Source of the DNA: Lachnocurva sp045579705
Lineage (GTDB): Bacteria > Bacillota > Clostridia > Lachnospirales > Lachnospiraceae
Length of the DNA: 64,000 bases
Reading direction: 5' to 3'
NCBI GenBank assembly: GCA_045579705.1
Contig: JAZNMP010000003.1
Location: forward strand, 1 to 64,000
The notes under the pieces are model-generated. The model had not been told where the DNA came from, searched no databases, and saw only the letters and a program-made list of their open reading frames with translations. Position 1 is the stretch's first letter, and every line of letters begins with the position of its first letter. Shown here piece by piece: positions 25,772-34,186 of the stretch. A program made the position numbers and the translations under genes.

Positions 25772-25930
25772 CTAGATCAATGACTCTGCTATATTCTGAC
25801 TATGCTCTGTTATACGTCTTAGTACTGAAAGATAATCTGAAATATAAACGCTTGATTCTGCATATCCTTCGCCATTTCGTAATAATCTCAAATCAGATTC
25901 CAGTCTCTCTCCTCTTATCGTAGAATAGCA
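25772..25930 (-). pseudogene. PhoU-like C-terminal fragment
   Basis: In a frame different from the antiporter, about 47 residues after TIRGERLESD end in DYLSVLRRITEHSQNIAESLI-stop. The pattern Y-L-x-x-L-R-R-I-x-E-H-x-x-N-I-A-E resembles the last PhoU helix, as found at the end of Na/phosphate cotransporters or PhoU proteins. It has no credible start, because the open frame upstream is only the shifted antiporter sequence. It is probably the tail of a deleted gene. Confidence 0.5.
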
Positions 25931-26892
25931 AATACCATGTAAGCCAAGTATATCAAGAGCATAATCGCCCCTTCTCGTTTTCCTATGTTTCTCTTTGTAC
26001 AGGAAAAAACATATACAATTACACTTACTATTACCAGAATAATCAAATCCCACAATGATGCCATATTTACATCAATTGGATGAATCAATGAGGACATCCC
26101 CAGAATAAACATCATATTAAAGATGTTTGATCCAACAACATTTCCGACAGCCATTCCAGTCTCACCTTTTTTAGCTGCAACAATAGATGTAACCAATTCA
26201 GGGAGTGATGTTCCTACCGCAACTATCGTAAGTCCGATTAAAGTCTCAGTCATTCCAAAGGTTCGCGCAATTGCCTTTGCAGCATATACAACAGCCTGAC
26301 CCCCACCTATAATCAACATAATCCCGATGATTATCAATACAACACTTTTCCATAAAGGCTGTACATCTATATCATCATCTTCTGTCGGATTCTTTTTCGC
26401 ATCAATAATCAGATACACAATATAAGCAATAAATAATAATAAAAGTGCAATAGACAACGGTCTACTGATCAATCCCACATTTGAATCCATATCTATATGC
26501 ACCCATCCTGTGGAAAAAAAGGTTTTAAAACAAGCTCCCAACAAAACAATGACTGTAACTGCTATTGTCACCGGATAATCTCTGTTTAATATCCCTTTCT
26601 CAACTGGAACAGGATATATTAAAGAACAAACACCCAAAACACACAATAGATTAAATATGTTAGAACCAACAACATTACTAATAGCTATCTCATTTGACCC
26701 TTGAAGAGCTGCAAGTGTACTTACCGCTAATTCAGGCGCGCTCGTTCCAAGTGCTACTATAGTCAATCCGATTATCACCCCTGGCACATGAAGCGTTTTC
26801 GCCAGAGCCGAACTTCCATCAACAAACCAATCGGCGCCTTTTATTAAGGCAACAAAACCAATAACTAAAATAAGAATACTTACTAAAAGCAT
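25915..26892 (-). CDS. Ca2+/Na+ (or Mn2+) antiporter, CaCA family
   Basis: 325 residues starting at the ATG at 26892 with AAGGAGG upstream. Two inverted halves each contain the alpha-repeat: GLTIVALGTSAPELAVS near residue 40 and GLTIVAVGTSLPELVTS near 225, with VVGSNIFN after both. These are the ion-binding signatures of YrbG-type antiporters with 10-11 membrane helices. The upstream yybP-ykoY riboswitch argues that manganese, or calcium together with manganese, is exported. The last bases overlap the out-of-frame PhoU-like remnant. Confidence 0.93.
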   Translation of the reverse strand: MLLVSILILVIGFVALIKGADWFVDGSSALAKTLHVPGVIIGLTIVALGTSAPELAVSTLAALQGSNEIAISNVVGSNIFNLLCVLGVCSLIYPVPVEKGILNRDYPVTIAVTVIVLLGACFKTFFSTGWVHIDMDSNVGLISRPLSIALLLLFIAYIVYLIIDAKKNPTEDDDIDVQPLWKSVVLIIIGIMLIIGGGQAVVYAAKAIARTFGMTETLIGLTIVAVGTSLPELVTSIVAAKKGETGMAVGNVVGSNIFNMMFILGMSSLIHPIDVNMASLWDLIILVIVSVIVYVFSCTKRNIGKREGAIMLLIYLAYMVFAILR

Positions 26893-26912
26893 TTTTCCTC
26901 CTTCCTCGGCAT

Positions 26913-27042
26913 AAAAAAAGCGAGACTCCACCACAGATAAACTGTGGTAAAGTCTCGCTACTTATGACATATCCCGGGGATTAAATCCCGTATTGACGAA
27001 ATATATCGCATAATACCTATGCGAGCTACTCCCTTAACCGTT
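26913..27042 (-). promoter_or_regulatory. yybP-ykoY manganese riboswitch with terminator switch
   Basis: Read on the minus strand, the aptamer (27042-26946) has TTAAGGGAGTAGC, a hairpin TCGCATA/TATGCGA, then CGTCAATACGGGAT-AATCCC-CGG, and ATGTCATA before AGCGAGACTTTACC. These are the loop 1 and loop 3 hallmarks of the yybP-ykoY class. The last segment can either close helix P1 or start the terminator stem GCGAGACT...AGTCTCGC followed by TTTTTTT (26958-26913). Metal binding would therefore favour readthrough, giving Mn2+-induced expression of the antiporter. A promoter (TTGACT, 18 bases, TAAAAT) lies at 27075-27046. Confidence 0.88.
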
Positions 27043-27104
27043 GGTATTTTATCCTATATTTATCAGTGCAGTCAATAAGTTTTTTATAATATGCATTTAT
27101 AGTT

Positions 27105-27395
27105 TCAATGAGACCTGTAACCAAATCTTGCTATGCGAAGTAATTGCTCTGTGTTGGCAACATCTGTAATTCGCTTTTTCCCATCCTGCGCTGTCATTTT
27201 CAACTGGTGACAATTTGTCACCAACTGACTGCCCACTTCTTTAAGTCTATGTTTTAGTTTACTCCAATATTTTCTTCCATCCGCACTTTCTGTTAATGCC
27301 TGCACTACATCCACAACCGAAAAATACCATTCTTCGTCTTTTTCATGTACTGCTTTAAGATTTTACTTGCCCACTGACGAAATTCGATGCCCCGT
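27105..27395 (-). pseudogene. Chimeric RhuM/Bro-N antirepressor fragment
   Basis: An open stretch of 69 codons has the Bro-N motif VVDVVQALTESADGRKYWSKLKHRL and TDVANTEQLLRIA (ends quoted), as in phage antirepressor or DinD-like proteins. The product is cut after LLRIA. Upstream, in another frame, RGIEFRQWASKILKQYM matches RhuM-type proteins and joins the Bro-N part at KKDEEWYFSV. Both pieces lack the rest of their genes. It is a recombined remnant and not a working gene. Confidence 0.7.
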
Positions 27396-27398
27396 TTT

Positions 27399-27447
27399 GT
27401 TTTTATCAACTATACATAACAAAAAAAGCGGAGATTTCTCTCCGCCT
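27399..27447 (-). repeat. Terminator-bearing direct repeat, copy 2
   Basis: Second copy of the sequence at 24413-24461, differing by about one base over 48. Here it terminates the 27461-27805 gene (stem GGCGGAGAG/CTCCGC and a T-run on the minus strand). Confidence 0.8.
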
Positions 27448-27460
27448 AAATATAAACCTA

Positions 27461-27805
27461 TTATTTTATATATTCTCTCTTCATTTTTTTGTGCTGAAAA
27501 TTAATCCAAAAAAATTCAATTAAAACAGCAACGATTATTATGATTATGGCTATCACTCCATTTATTCTTGATAGAACATATCCTCCCACAACAAATGTAC
27601 ACCACAACATAATTCCTAAAATAATGAAATTTCTTCCATGCTTCTGATTCCACAACTTCACGTCAATTAAATCTTCTGCTTTTGGTGGTGTCTCACCGGT
27701 ATTAATCCTCACAGGATCTTTAGCACGATATTGGTATATCCCTAGAATCACAAAAATCATTGCAACAATCGTACAAATAACAACATATATGATCGTTTCT
27801 GCCAT
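27461..27805 (-). CDS. Small multi-pass membrane protein, unknown
   Basis: 114 residues with three hydrophobic segments: residues 4-25, 60-80 and 83-103. A cytoplasmic or external loop has RINTGETPPKAEDLIDVKLWNQKHG (key part GETPPKAEDL and WNQKHG). This W-N-x-x-H-G layout is familiar from small unnamed membrane proteins of Clostridia, but I cannot name a function. It has its own terminator and lies downstream of the envelope operon. Confidence 0.7.
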   Translation of the reverse strand: MAETIIYVVICTIVAMIFVILGIYQYRAKDPVRINTGETPPKAEDLIDVKLWNQKHGRNFIILGIMLWCTFVVGGYVLSRINGVIAIIIIIVAVLIEFFWINFQHKKMKREYIK

Positions 27806-27928
27806 AATGAGCTCCTTCCAATTGCTTTTACATAGGTTATTGCATCATATTTTTCAGTTATTTAGCATTTATAGTTATAACTGTTACCTTATATCCATTT
27901 GTCATATCTAAGGAAGAAAACATCTCCT

Positions 27929-28960
27929 TTAATACCATTCGGTACCTAATATATTTCCAGCCTGATCGGCTACATAAACTGGATAATTACCCCCATGGAT
28001 GTACCATCTACATACAAATCCGCCATTTCCATCAGGATCCCAAAAATAAGAACCTCCATGCCCTTTTGCTTTGGCATCTCGTACTGGCTGTGGCATTACC
28101 CATTCTTCTCCAGTACCAGGATGTATTACTGTTACTTTTGAATTAGAGGAAGAACTTTTATTGTTACTATTATTAGCGTTACTATTATTGTTTAATTTTA
28201 CTGAGTTATTAGATGTAATTGCCTTCTTCTCTTTTTCTTCAAATTCTTTTACTTTACTCTGATATTCAGATTTTTTAGAATCAATATTTTTAACGATATC
28301 AGCAAAGGCTGCATTGTTTTTATCAATAGTTCCTTCTAATTCATTAAGTTTATTAATTGCATTCTGATAATCAGCTTTATTACTTTTTTCATTAATCAAA
28401 CCACTAATCTCAGTAAAAGACTTGGAATAACCTGCTGCAAGATTCTCATATATCTTCTTTTCATCAATGACAGCTTTCTTAAATTTATTTACAAGCTTTT
28501 TCTTATCAGCAGACTTTAAAGCCTTGCTTTTGTTTACTCTCTTTATCAATTTCTCAATCTTACTATTGGAATCCCTAGCTGCATTCAAATCAGTTGTTTT
28601 CTCATCTGTTTTTGCTATAGAACCAAACTCTTTTTCGTATTCCTTAAAGAACCAGTCATACATTTCTTTATTTCTAAGACTGTATTCCTCATAAAATTTC
28701 TGATATTTAGAGCTTTTATCATTTTCATAGTTTTTCGCCATGCCATTTAACTGCTCGTCGGAAGAGAACTTACTATACATCTTCTCCTTCTCTTCCATAT
28801 CAGTTTTCGAATTAAAATCGGAAGAATACTGCTCAACCAGTTTCAAAGCTTCTTTAATCTGCTTATTTCTGGTGCTGTTAACGAACCAGAACGCACCTAA
28901 GCTAATTAATAAAATTGCCACCACGATACCGGCGCAGATTATAATTCTTTTGTTTTTCAT
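27929..28960 (-). CDS. Membrane-anchored coiled-coil protein, unknown
   Basis: 343 residues. One N-terminal membrane helix (IIICAGIVVAILLISLGAFW) is followed by about 200 Lys/Glu-rich residues that should form coiled coils. After an Asn/Ser-rich linker (residues 250-275) comes a 65-residue C-terminal domain with HPGTGEEWVMPQPVRDA, WDPDGNGGFVCRWYIHGG and a final EWY. No family is recognised. It is the last gene of the operon with an L,D-transpeptidase and probably acts outside the membrane in the wall. Confidence 0.7.
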   Translation of the reverse strand: MKNKRIIICAGIVVAILLISLGAFWFVNSTRNKQIKEALKLVEQYSSDFNSKTDMEEKEKMYSKFSSDEQLNGMAKNYENDKSSKYQKFYEEYSLRNKEMYDWFFKEYEKEFGSIAKTDEKTTDLNAARDSNSKIEKLIKRVNKSKALKSADKKKLVNKFKKAVIDEKKIYENLAAGYSKSFTEISGLINEKSNKADYQNAINKLNELEGTIDKNNAAFADIVKNIDSKKSEYQSKVKEFEEKEKKAITSNNSVKLNNNSNANNSNNKSSSSNSKVTVIHPGTGEEWVMPQPVRDAKAKGHGGSYFWDPDGNGGFVCRWYIHGGNYPVYVADQAGNILGTEWY

Positions 28961-28993
28961 TTGTAACTACTCCCTCAAAATCTACATTCTTAA

Positions 28994-29524
28994 TTAAAGA
29001 ATAACTATTGTTCCAACATCTATATGCTTAATAAACCAGTCCACCTCTTCCTGTTTAATCCTAATGCATCCGGCTGTATTCTTATCATCTACACTGATAC
29101 AATTACCTCTACCACTGCGCATAGTTTCTTCATCCACATCAGGAAGATACATATTGCTGTGAATGAAATAATCCTCAAATACTATCAAGTACCCAAAAAA
29201 CTTAACTTCATCATATTTCTTGTGATAGCCACTAATGTAATAGTCCGCTGACTTATACTCTATATTAAAAACACCGCATGGCGTTGGTGTTTCAGAAGCG
29301 CCGTAAATGCACGGAATAGATTTGACCTTTTCATACATTACATATATCGAAGAATCAAAATCACTCCGAATCGAATGATACTTATTCAACGTTTCATTTG
29401 ATACTTTCTGAAATAAATCAAGACAGGAACTCTCTCTGTTTAGTTTCAACAAATACTTCTTATCCGAGCCTTCTGCATTCTTTTTTATTATTTGCAAATT
29501 CTCTGGATTATTTATCACTGCCAT
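28994..29524 (-). CDS. L,D-transpeptidase (YkuD) domain protein
   Basis: 176 residues. The YkuD signature is present at the C-terminus: His in FIHSNMYLP and, about 25 residues later, NTAGCIRIKQEE with the catalytic Cys. These enzymes form 3-3 crosslinks in peptidoglycan or attach proteins to it. There is no obvious signal peptide or membrane helix, so export is unclear or it depends on a partner. It lies 6 bases from the upstream gene and in one transcription unit with the membrane-anchored neighbours. Confidence 0.82.
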   Translation of the reverse strand: MAVINNPENLQIIKKNAEGSDKKYLLKLNRESSCLDLFQKVSNETLNKYHSIRSDFDSSIYVMYEKVKSIPCIYGASETPTPCGVFNIEYKSADYYISGYHKKYDEVKFFGYLIVFEDYFIHSNMYLPDVDEETMRSGRGNCISVDDKNTAGCIRIKQEEVDWFIKHIDVGTIVIL

Positions 29525-29530
29525 AATAAA

Positions 29531-30829
29531 TCACCTGTCCTTCATAGCTGCTATCATCCAAGCGGTTACTACCATAACCATAACAAACGTAATAGAAAAA
29601 GATGCTATCATCGCCTGTGATCCCGTTAACAGATAGTCAACAACCTGCATCACTGCAGCAATAATGGAGCTTAAACCAAAAGCAGCAATTACTGCAGAAA
29701 TGATATTCTGCTTTTGTTCTAACCTCTGCTCCTGAGCTGATTTAATTAATTCAATCTTCTGTTCAATCTCCTGCAAGGCCTCATCAACACCTTGTGCTTC
29801 TAAAAGGAATCTGTATGTTTCACATACATTGTGCCATCTCGAAATCTGAGATGGTGCCAATGTACCAAATGCTCTAAATTCCAATGCCTGCTGTTTCAAC
29901 GAGCGAACTGTTGATTTACTTACTATCTTCTTCTTCCGATTAGTCATCGGAGTATACAAAGACTCATGGATAGTTTCATTCAGTCTCATACAGGAATATT
30001 TCTGAATCATTGTAAGAATCGTAAGAAATAAATCACATTCAGTGATATCCTTGATAAGCTTTGTCAGCCTCTCCCTATCACCTGGAATCGCCTGACATGC
30101 ATAGACAAATGAAATGTCTAAAGAAGAAATACAACATCCCCAACGGTATGTCTCCAGATTTACATCTCTGGCTCCGGATGTATAATTTATATCTGTTTCT
30201 GATACATCTTCAAATTCGCGTTCTAACTCAATCTGCTTATGTACGTTCTCAGAAAGATAATACAACGTTTCAAGATTATTAAATCGTTTATCTGTAAGAG
30301 CAAAGTTAAACACATACGACTCATTAAGAAGAAGATCCGTGTCACTTCTATCCAGATAAATCCTTAGATTATTATCTGAAATAAGCGAATTAATCTTGTC
30401 ATACAGGATTGTATAAGAATCACTGTCCTTATTATCTGTCCCGACATAACCATTATTCACCAGATTATAAATCTTCCTGATATCCCTATTTTCACAGACA
30501 GTCAATAATGTAATAAACCCTATTCCGTTATCAAACAAAAAAAGCTGAAAATCTGTCAATGTTACATCTTCTTTTGGGAGATACAGCTCAAACGGTTTCT
30601 GTGTTGACAGCAAATATTTCTTTACATAGCCATCTGCACATCTCTTGGTTATAAGCTTTGACTTATCATCAAGCTCATTTTTTTGTATTTCAAGTTCATC
30701 AAGTCCCGCCTGATCAAAAGTCATTCCTTCCTTAACCAGGACTGGAATAATAAGAAAACTTCCACGAATACTCTTTCTGTAAGTTTCCCTATTTTGTTCT
30801 AATTCCTCCATAACAGTATTTCGCTGCAT
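29531..30829 (-). CDS. Hypothetical protein with two C-terminal membrane helices
   Basis: 432 residues. A soluble region of about 370 residues, mixed alpha/beta then helical, is followed by a coiled coil (EIEQKIELIKSAQEQRLEQKQ) and two helices (IISAVIAAFGLSSIIAAVMQ; ASFSITFVMVMVVTAWMIA). The order of long cytoplasmic domain, coiled coil and two terminal helices resembles the CorA topology, but the GMN motif is absent. Function is unknown. It is third in the operon with the lipoprotein and the L,D-transpeptidase. Confidence 0.7.
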   Translation of the reverse strand: MQRNTVMEELEQNRETYRKSIRGSFLIIPVLVKEGMTFDQAGLDELEIQKNELDDKSKLITKRCADGYVKKYLLSTQKPFELYLPKEDVTLTDFQLFLFDNGIGFITLLTVCENRDIRKIYNLVNNGYVGTDNKDSDSYTILYDKINSLISDNNLRIYLDRSDTDLLLNESYVFNFALTDKRFNNLETLYYLSENVHKQIELEREFEDVSETDINYTSGARDVNLETYRWGCCISSLDISFVYACQAIPGDRERLTKLIKDITECDLFLTILTMIQKYSCMRLNETIHESLYTPMTNRKKKIVSKSTVRSLKQQALEFRAFGTLAPSQISRWHNVCETYRFLLEAQGVDEALQEIEQKIELIKSAQEQRLEQKQNIISAVIAAFGLSSIIAAVMQVVDYLLTGSQAMIASFSITFVMVMVVTAWMIAAMKDR

Positions 30830-30871
30830 GTATTGTCCTTACTAATAGCCATTCAGCTATATAAAAGTTTT

Positions 30872-31579
30872 CTATTGTTCTTTATCTTTCTTATCACAGA
30901 TATTTATAAACTCAATAAAAGCATCTACTATTTCTTCCGGTTCTGCATCAAATTGAACCTTCGGATTATAGTAAATAGTATGATCTTTGCCCCTATCTAA
31001 TACTTTATTCAAAGTATCTATACTCTGACCTCTATATGATGTCGGATAAAAAAGACCATTAGCATTTGCATATTTCTTTGAAATAGAAGGATTATCATCT
31101 ACAACTCTATCAAATTGGATTGATTTAACTATGCAGTTAATCTTTTTATCCTTTGAAAAAAAGAATCTCATAAAGTTAAGCTCGTACAAAACACCATTTT
31201 TTACAGCACGAATAAAATAAATAATATTGCTAGCTCCGTTTAGTTTTCCATTTGAACCCAACCAAAAATATATTTTATCTTTTCTATATTGCACTTTATC
31301 AAGCTCAATTCTTGATGAAACTTCAGCATATAATGATGATTCTGATTTACAAATCTTTTTTATATGAGTTTTCACTTCATGAAACTTGCCACTTATTTCA
31401 CTCACACAATCTTCTAATTCACAGCTATCTGCTGGATAAAAATGATAATTCCTGGTCGAATCATCATATATATCCTGCTTACTATGCTCATATGGTTTTT
31501 CTATGTTTTCATTGTATAGAACCCCGATTTCCGGAAGCTGCATTCTTTTTATGTACTCTTCTTCTGAAATATTAGCCAT
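30872..31579 (-). CDS. Hypothetical protein of the envelope operon
   Basis: 235 residues from the ATG at 31579, preceded by GGGGGAG; an upstream in-frame start has no site and would overlap the preceding gene. It is soluble and mixed alpha/beta with no signal peptide. Motif-like parts are RDKIYFWLGSNGK-type strands (YRKDKIYFWLGSNGKLNG) and a hydrophilic C-terminus. I recognise no family. It starts one base after the lipoprotein gene ends and is followed within 42 bases by the 432-residue membrane protein. Confidence 0.65.
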   Translation of the reverse strand: MANISEEEYIKRMQLPEIGVLYNENIEKPYEHSKQDIYDDSTRNYHFYPADSCELEDCVSEISGKFHEVKTHIKKICKSESSLYAEVSSRIELDKVQYRKDKIYFWLGSNGKLNGASNIIYFIRAVKNGVLYELNFMRFFFSKDKKINCIVKSIQFDRVVDDNPSISKKYANANGLFYPTSYRGQSIDTLNKVLDRGKDHTIYYNPKVQFDAEPEEIVDAFIEFINICDKKDKEQ

Positions 31580-31580
31580 A

Positions 31581-32114
31581 TTACTCCCCCTTAAAACTTC
31601 CATCTATTACTACATATATTTTGTTTCCATCTGGATTCGTAGCATTATCGAGTCCCCATGAATCATATATTTCAATACTGCCATCATCTTTTAAACAAAA
31701 ATCGAATCCCTCCGGATTCAGGCTGTTATAATAATCAGAACAATATCCATCACATGCCGCTTCATTATTCCAAAACAAACTAAATAACTCTGGATATTCT
31801 TTTTTCAACTTCAAGCGTATAATCTCTGCAAGTTCTGTTGTACCTTTACCTGTAACATCAAATAACGTAACTTCTCGATCATCTTTCATCCGATACGTGT
31901 GATGATTAACCTCAATAATCGGATGAGGAGCCTTTGAATCCTGCCAGTATTCCGTGCTCTCATAACAGATATACTCATCATTCTCAAACACAATCTTTTT
32001 ATCAGAGTCATGCGACTTATTTGAAGTGTTTTTGGCCTTATTACAACCACTAAATACTATTGATAACACTACAAAAAGCGACAATATACTCATATACTGG
32101 CGCGTTTTAATCAT
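31581..32114 (-). CDS. Putative lipoprotein
   Basis: 177 residues from the ATG at 32114, which places a normal signal sequence (SILSLFVVLSIVFSGCN) close to the start; the open frame extends 28 codons further up. The lipobox is VFSGC, with Cys26 as the lipidated residue, followed by a Lys/Ser linker. The mature domain of about 150 residues has no recognised fold. It is the first gene of the five-gene envelope unit. Confidence 0.72.
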   Translation of the reverse strand: MIKTRQYMSILSLFVVLSIVFSGCNKAKNTSNKSHDSDKKIVFENDEYICYESTEYWQDSKAPHPIIEVNHHTYRMKDDREVTLFDVTGKGTTELAEIIRLKLKKEYPELFSLFWNNEAACDGYCSDYYNSLNPEGFDFCLKDDGSIEIYDSWGLDNATNPDGNKIYVVIDGSFKGE

Positions 32115-32280
32115 TTTATTATTCTTAATTACTTTTCGGAATCTACTTACGAACGTAACCGAAAAAAGAAAAACTAGATGCGAAACTAGATACAGCAAAT
32201 ATTATAACAGAATCCAAATAAAAAAGAACAGATATTCAGTTTAAATCCAAAACTTTCTATCTGCTCTCTTTTCTTATTAA

Positions 32281-32580
32281 TTACAGCTTTTTCACCAGGT
32301 TATTGATTCTTTCAATCTCACACTCCGGTGGCAGGATCCTCATGATTTGTTCTGCACTGTAATCTGCCATGATAATCTTATATAAAAGCTTTATCTGTTT
32401 TCTCGTATAACCCAAACAATCATTTAAATACTGTCTGCTAACTCGACCTAAAATAACCATGTATCCCTTGCTCTCAAGCTCCTTGTTCAATGATCTAACG
32501 ATTCAATAAGCTTTTGATTCAGAGATATCAAACATCTCCCGAATCTCTGACACTTTGATAAACGTATTTGTTGTATTCAT
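32281..32580 (-). pseudogene. Excisionase-like HTH gene with premature stop
   Basis: The frame from the ATG at 32580 reads NTTNTFIKVSEIREMFDISESKAY, meets TGA, and continues in frame as IVRSLNKELESKGYMVILGRVSRQYL and on to a stop at 32281. The full 99-residue product is a winged-helix protein of the small excisionase-like type that usually sits beside an integrase in Clostridial integrative elements. A CGA-to-TGA change explains the break. No integrase is adjacent, so it is likely a leftover of a lost element. Confidence 0.6.
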
Positions 32581-32763
32581 CTCAAAGCCTCCATATAAAA
32601 AACTGCTTCCTTTTATCTTCATCCTTTATATGGGTTGAGTAAATACTGATTACTAAAAATTTTTGGAAAAACTTTCGAAAATGAAAATAGAAACAGATTT
32701 GAAAATAATTCTTAAATGATTACCGATAACATTTTTTATTGTCAAAAGGTATCAATGAACATA

Positions 32764-32805
32764 AAAAAAGCCCAGAACCATTGTTTTTACAATGATTCTG
32801 AGCTT
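32764..32805 (-). terminator. Strong intrinsic terminator
   Basis: AAGCTCAGAATCATTGT and ACAATGGTTCTGGGCTT pair on the minus strand with a small loop, followed by TTTTTTATG. It isolates the excisionase-like remnant from sequence to its right. Confidence 0.8.
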
Positions 32806-33057
32806 TCGTGGTGTCATAGGACACATTCATTTTGAAAAAAGGGCACTTAAATTTTGAAGTTGCGGATGCAACTTTCTTTTTCTGTTCCCCATTTAATCAA
32901 TTCAATACAAGCCGCCAAAAATGGCCTTTTCTGCGGCTTTTTCCGCGCTTTCTTCGTCTTTTCTTCACCCAAAAAGGCAAAGAGCCTTGACTTACTTTGT
33001 CAAAAGTTCTTTGTCTTTTCGTTAAGAATTATTTAAAAATTAGTTTGCCTTATAACA
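32806..33057. other. Gene-free interval with small hairpins left of the first att-like site
   Basis: A + strand hairpin AAGTTGC/GCAACTT followed by TCTTTTTCT near 32865-32892 looks like a terminator. Several short stems such as GCCGC.../GCGGC lie in a T-rich stretch after it. A 60-codon + strand frame exists here but has no ribosome site and a low-complexity Phe-rich product. Confidence 0.4.
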
Positions 33058-33079
33058 CCACTTGGAACTACTCCAGCTC
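33058..33079. repeat. guaA-end att-like site 6 (left limit of array)
   Basis: CTTGGAACTACTCCAGCTC plus the preceding CCA matches 21 of 22 bases of the guaA stop region at 48045-48066. It marks the left edge of the 15-kb cassette-like region. Confidence 0.7.
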
Positions 33080-33263
33080 TATACCAACTACTATATATTG
33101 GATCTATAGAGTCTAATTTTCTGCACATATGGTATATCTTTTCTAATTATTCCATATCGTCCACAACTTTTTTGAAGTTTTGGTAGACATTTTATAGACG
33201 AAATAACTGAATTTTCTACAAAAACTTACTGTAACATTTTATTTTATCAATTCCTACTTATAG

Positions 33264-34184
33264 TTATTTTAGGATTTCCCATCTTCCAGTTTTGTCACTT
33301 CCAATTCTTGTTATATATTCTTTGTCACGTAACGAATTCAATGTTCTTTGGATAGTTCTTACTGTCTTGGAAGTCTTTTCAGCAAGTTCTTCTCTAGTAT
33401 ATTGTGGATTAGAAGATAATAACTGATATACCAGCTTTTCCATTTTGTTTAGAGTGACATTTTCCGGGACATTTACAGTGACATTTGTTTTATTCGATGA
33501 TATTTCACCAGCTTTTTTTCTATAAATTATAAAAGTAAACCCTGCTTCATCAATCTCATAACTAAACTTGATTTTAGCATCTTTACACAGACTATTTATA
33601 CGTTTAAATCCGCTTCCAAACTGCTCTATAGACTTGCTTAAAAATAACATTTTAGCTATCTTTTCATTACGGATAGAAGATTGCAGATTCTTCTTAATAT
33701 ACTCTTCCGGTTTATGAGAACTTGCATATGTACCAGGGCTATATATAGTAACTTTACTCGGATATATGCATATTTCATGATATGTTGAACCATTATAAAT
33801 AGAATGTGCAAAACTGTTTGCTAGCGCTTCTCTGATAACTGCAACAGGTATTTCCGGAATCTCTGTACGCTCCATACCTATTATTTCATTTGCCCAATGT
33901 ATATTTTTAAAAATATACTGCTCTGCAATATCTAAAAGGTTAATAATATTATCTTCAAATATCTGCATATCTAAAAAAGTTAACTTTTCATCTGTAGCAA
34001 ATATAGCAGCTTTCAGCATTACAGGATTTTTCTTGCCAAACAATACGTTTCCAGCATTATTTAAATGTGCCCCTGATACAAGATCAAATTTATCGAGAAT
34101 TGTTGATGCACTATATTTTCCTTCTACTAATCGCCCTGCAGTAATTGCTTTTTCACAAAACTTTTTAATTGCTCCTTTATCCAC
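33264..34184 (-). CDS. AlbA_2/GHKL-type regulator, C-terminal part of a frameshifted gene
   Basis: 306 codons holding the ATPase-like half (PVAVIREALANSFAHSIYNG, LSKSIEQFGSGFKRINSL) and a C-terminal winged helix (YTREELAEKTSKTVRTIQRTLNSL; key part KTVRTIQRTL). The true gene begins at 34633: a -1 shift in the A-rich stretch near 34235 joins the frames, giving EKWEKAESDAQKIDVDKGAI as the junction. These proteins pair an AlbA_2 (Schlafen-like) domain with a histidine-kinase-type ATPase fold and are thought to be DNA-binding regulators. The linker NVTVNVPENVTL is encoded by a motif repeated upstream. Confidence 0.8.
   Translation of the reverse strand: MDKGAIKKFCEKAITAGRLVEGKYSASTILDKFDLVSGAHLNNAGNVLFGKKNPVMLKAAIFATDEKLTFLDMQIFEDNIINLLDIAEQYIFKNIHWANEIIGMERTEIPEIPVAVIREALANSFAHSIYNGSTYHEICIYPSKVTIYSPGTYASSHKPEEYIKKNLQSSIRNEKIAKMLFLSKSIEQFGSGFKRINSLCKDAKIKFSYEIDEAGFTFIIYRKKAGEISSNKTNVTVNVPENVTLNKMEKLVYQLLSSNPQYTREELAEKTSKTVRTIQRTLNSLRDKEYITRIGSDKTGRWEILK
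33453..33487 (-). repeat. Linker-encoded copy of the upstream 25-bp repeat
   Basis: The 19-mer AAATGTCACTGTAAATGTC and a second AAATGTCACTC lie here on the minus strand, inside the linker of the regulator. The same 19-mer occurs in opposite orientation in the tandem repeats at 34669-34743. Confidence 0.8.
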
Positions 34185-34186
34185 GT

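Noticed and set aside
29531..30829. CorA magnesium transporter
   Set aside because: Only the two C-terminal helices resemble it; the GMN motif is missing.
32854..33036. 60-codon + strand open frame
   Set aside because: No ribosome site, Phe- and Lys-rich low-complexity product, lies among small hairpins.
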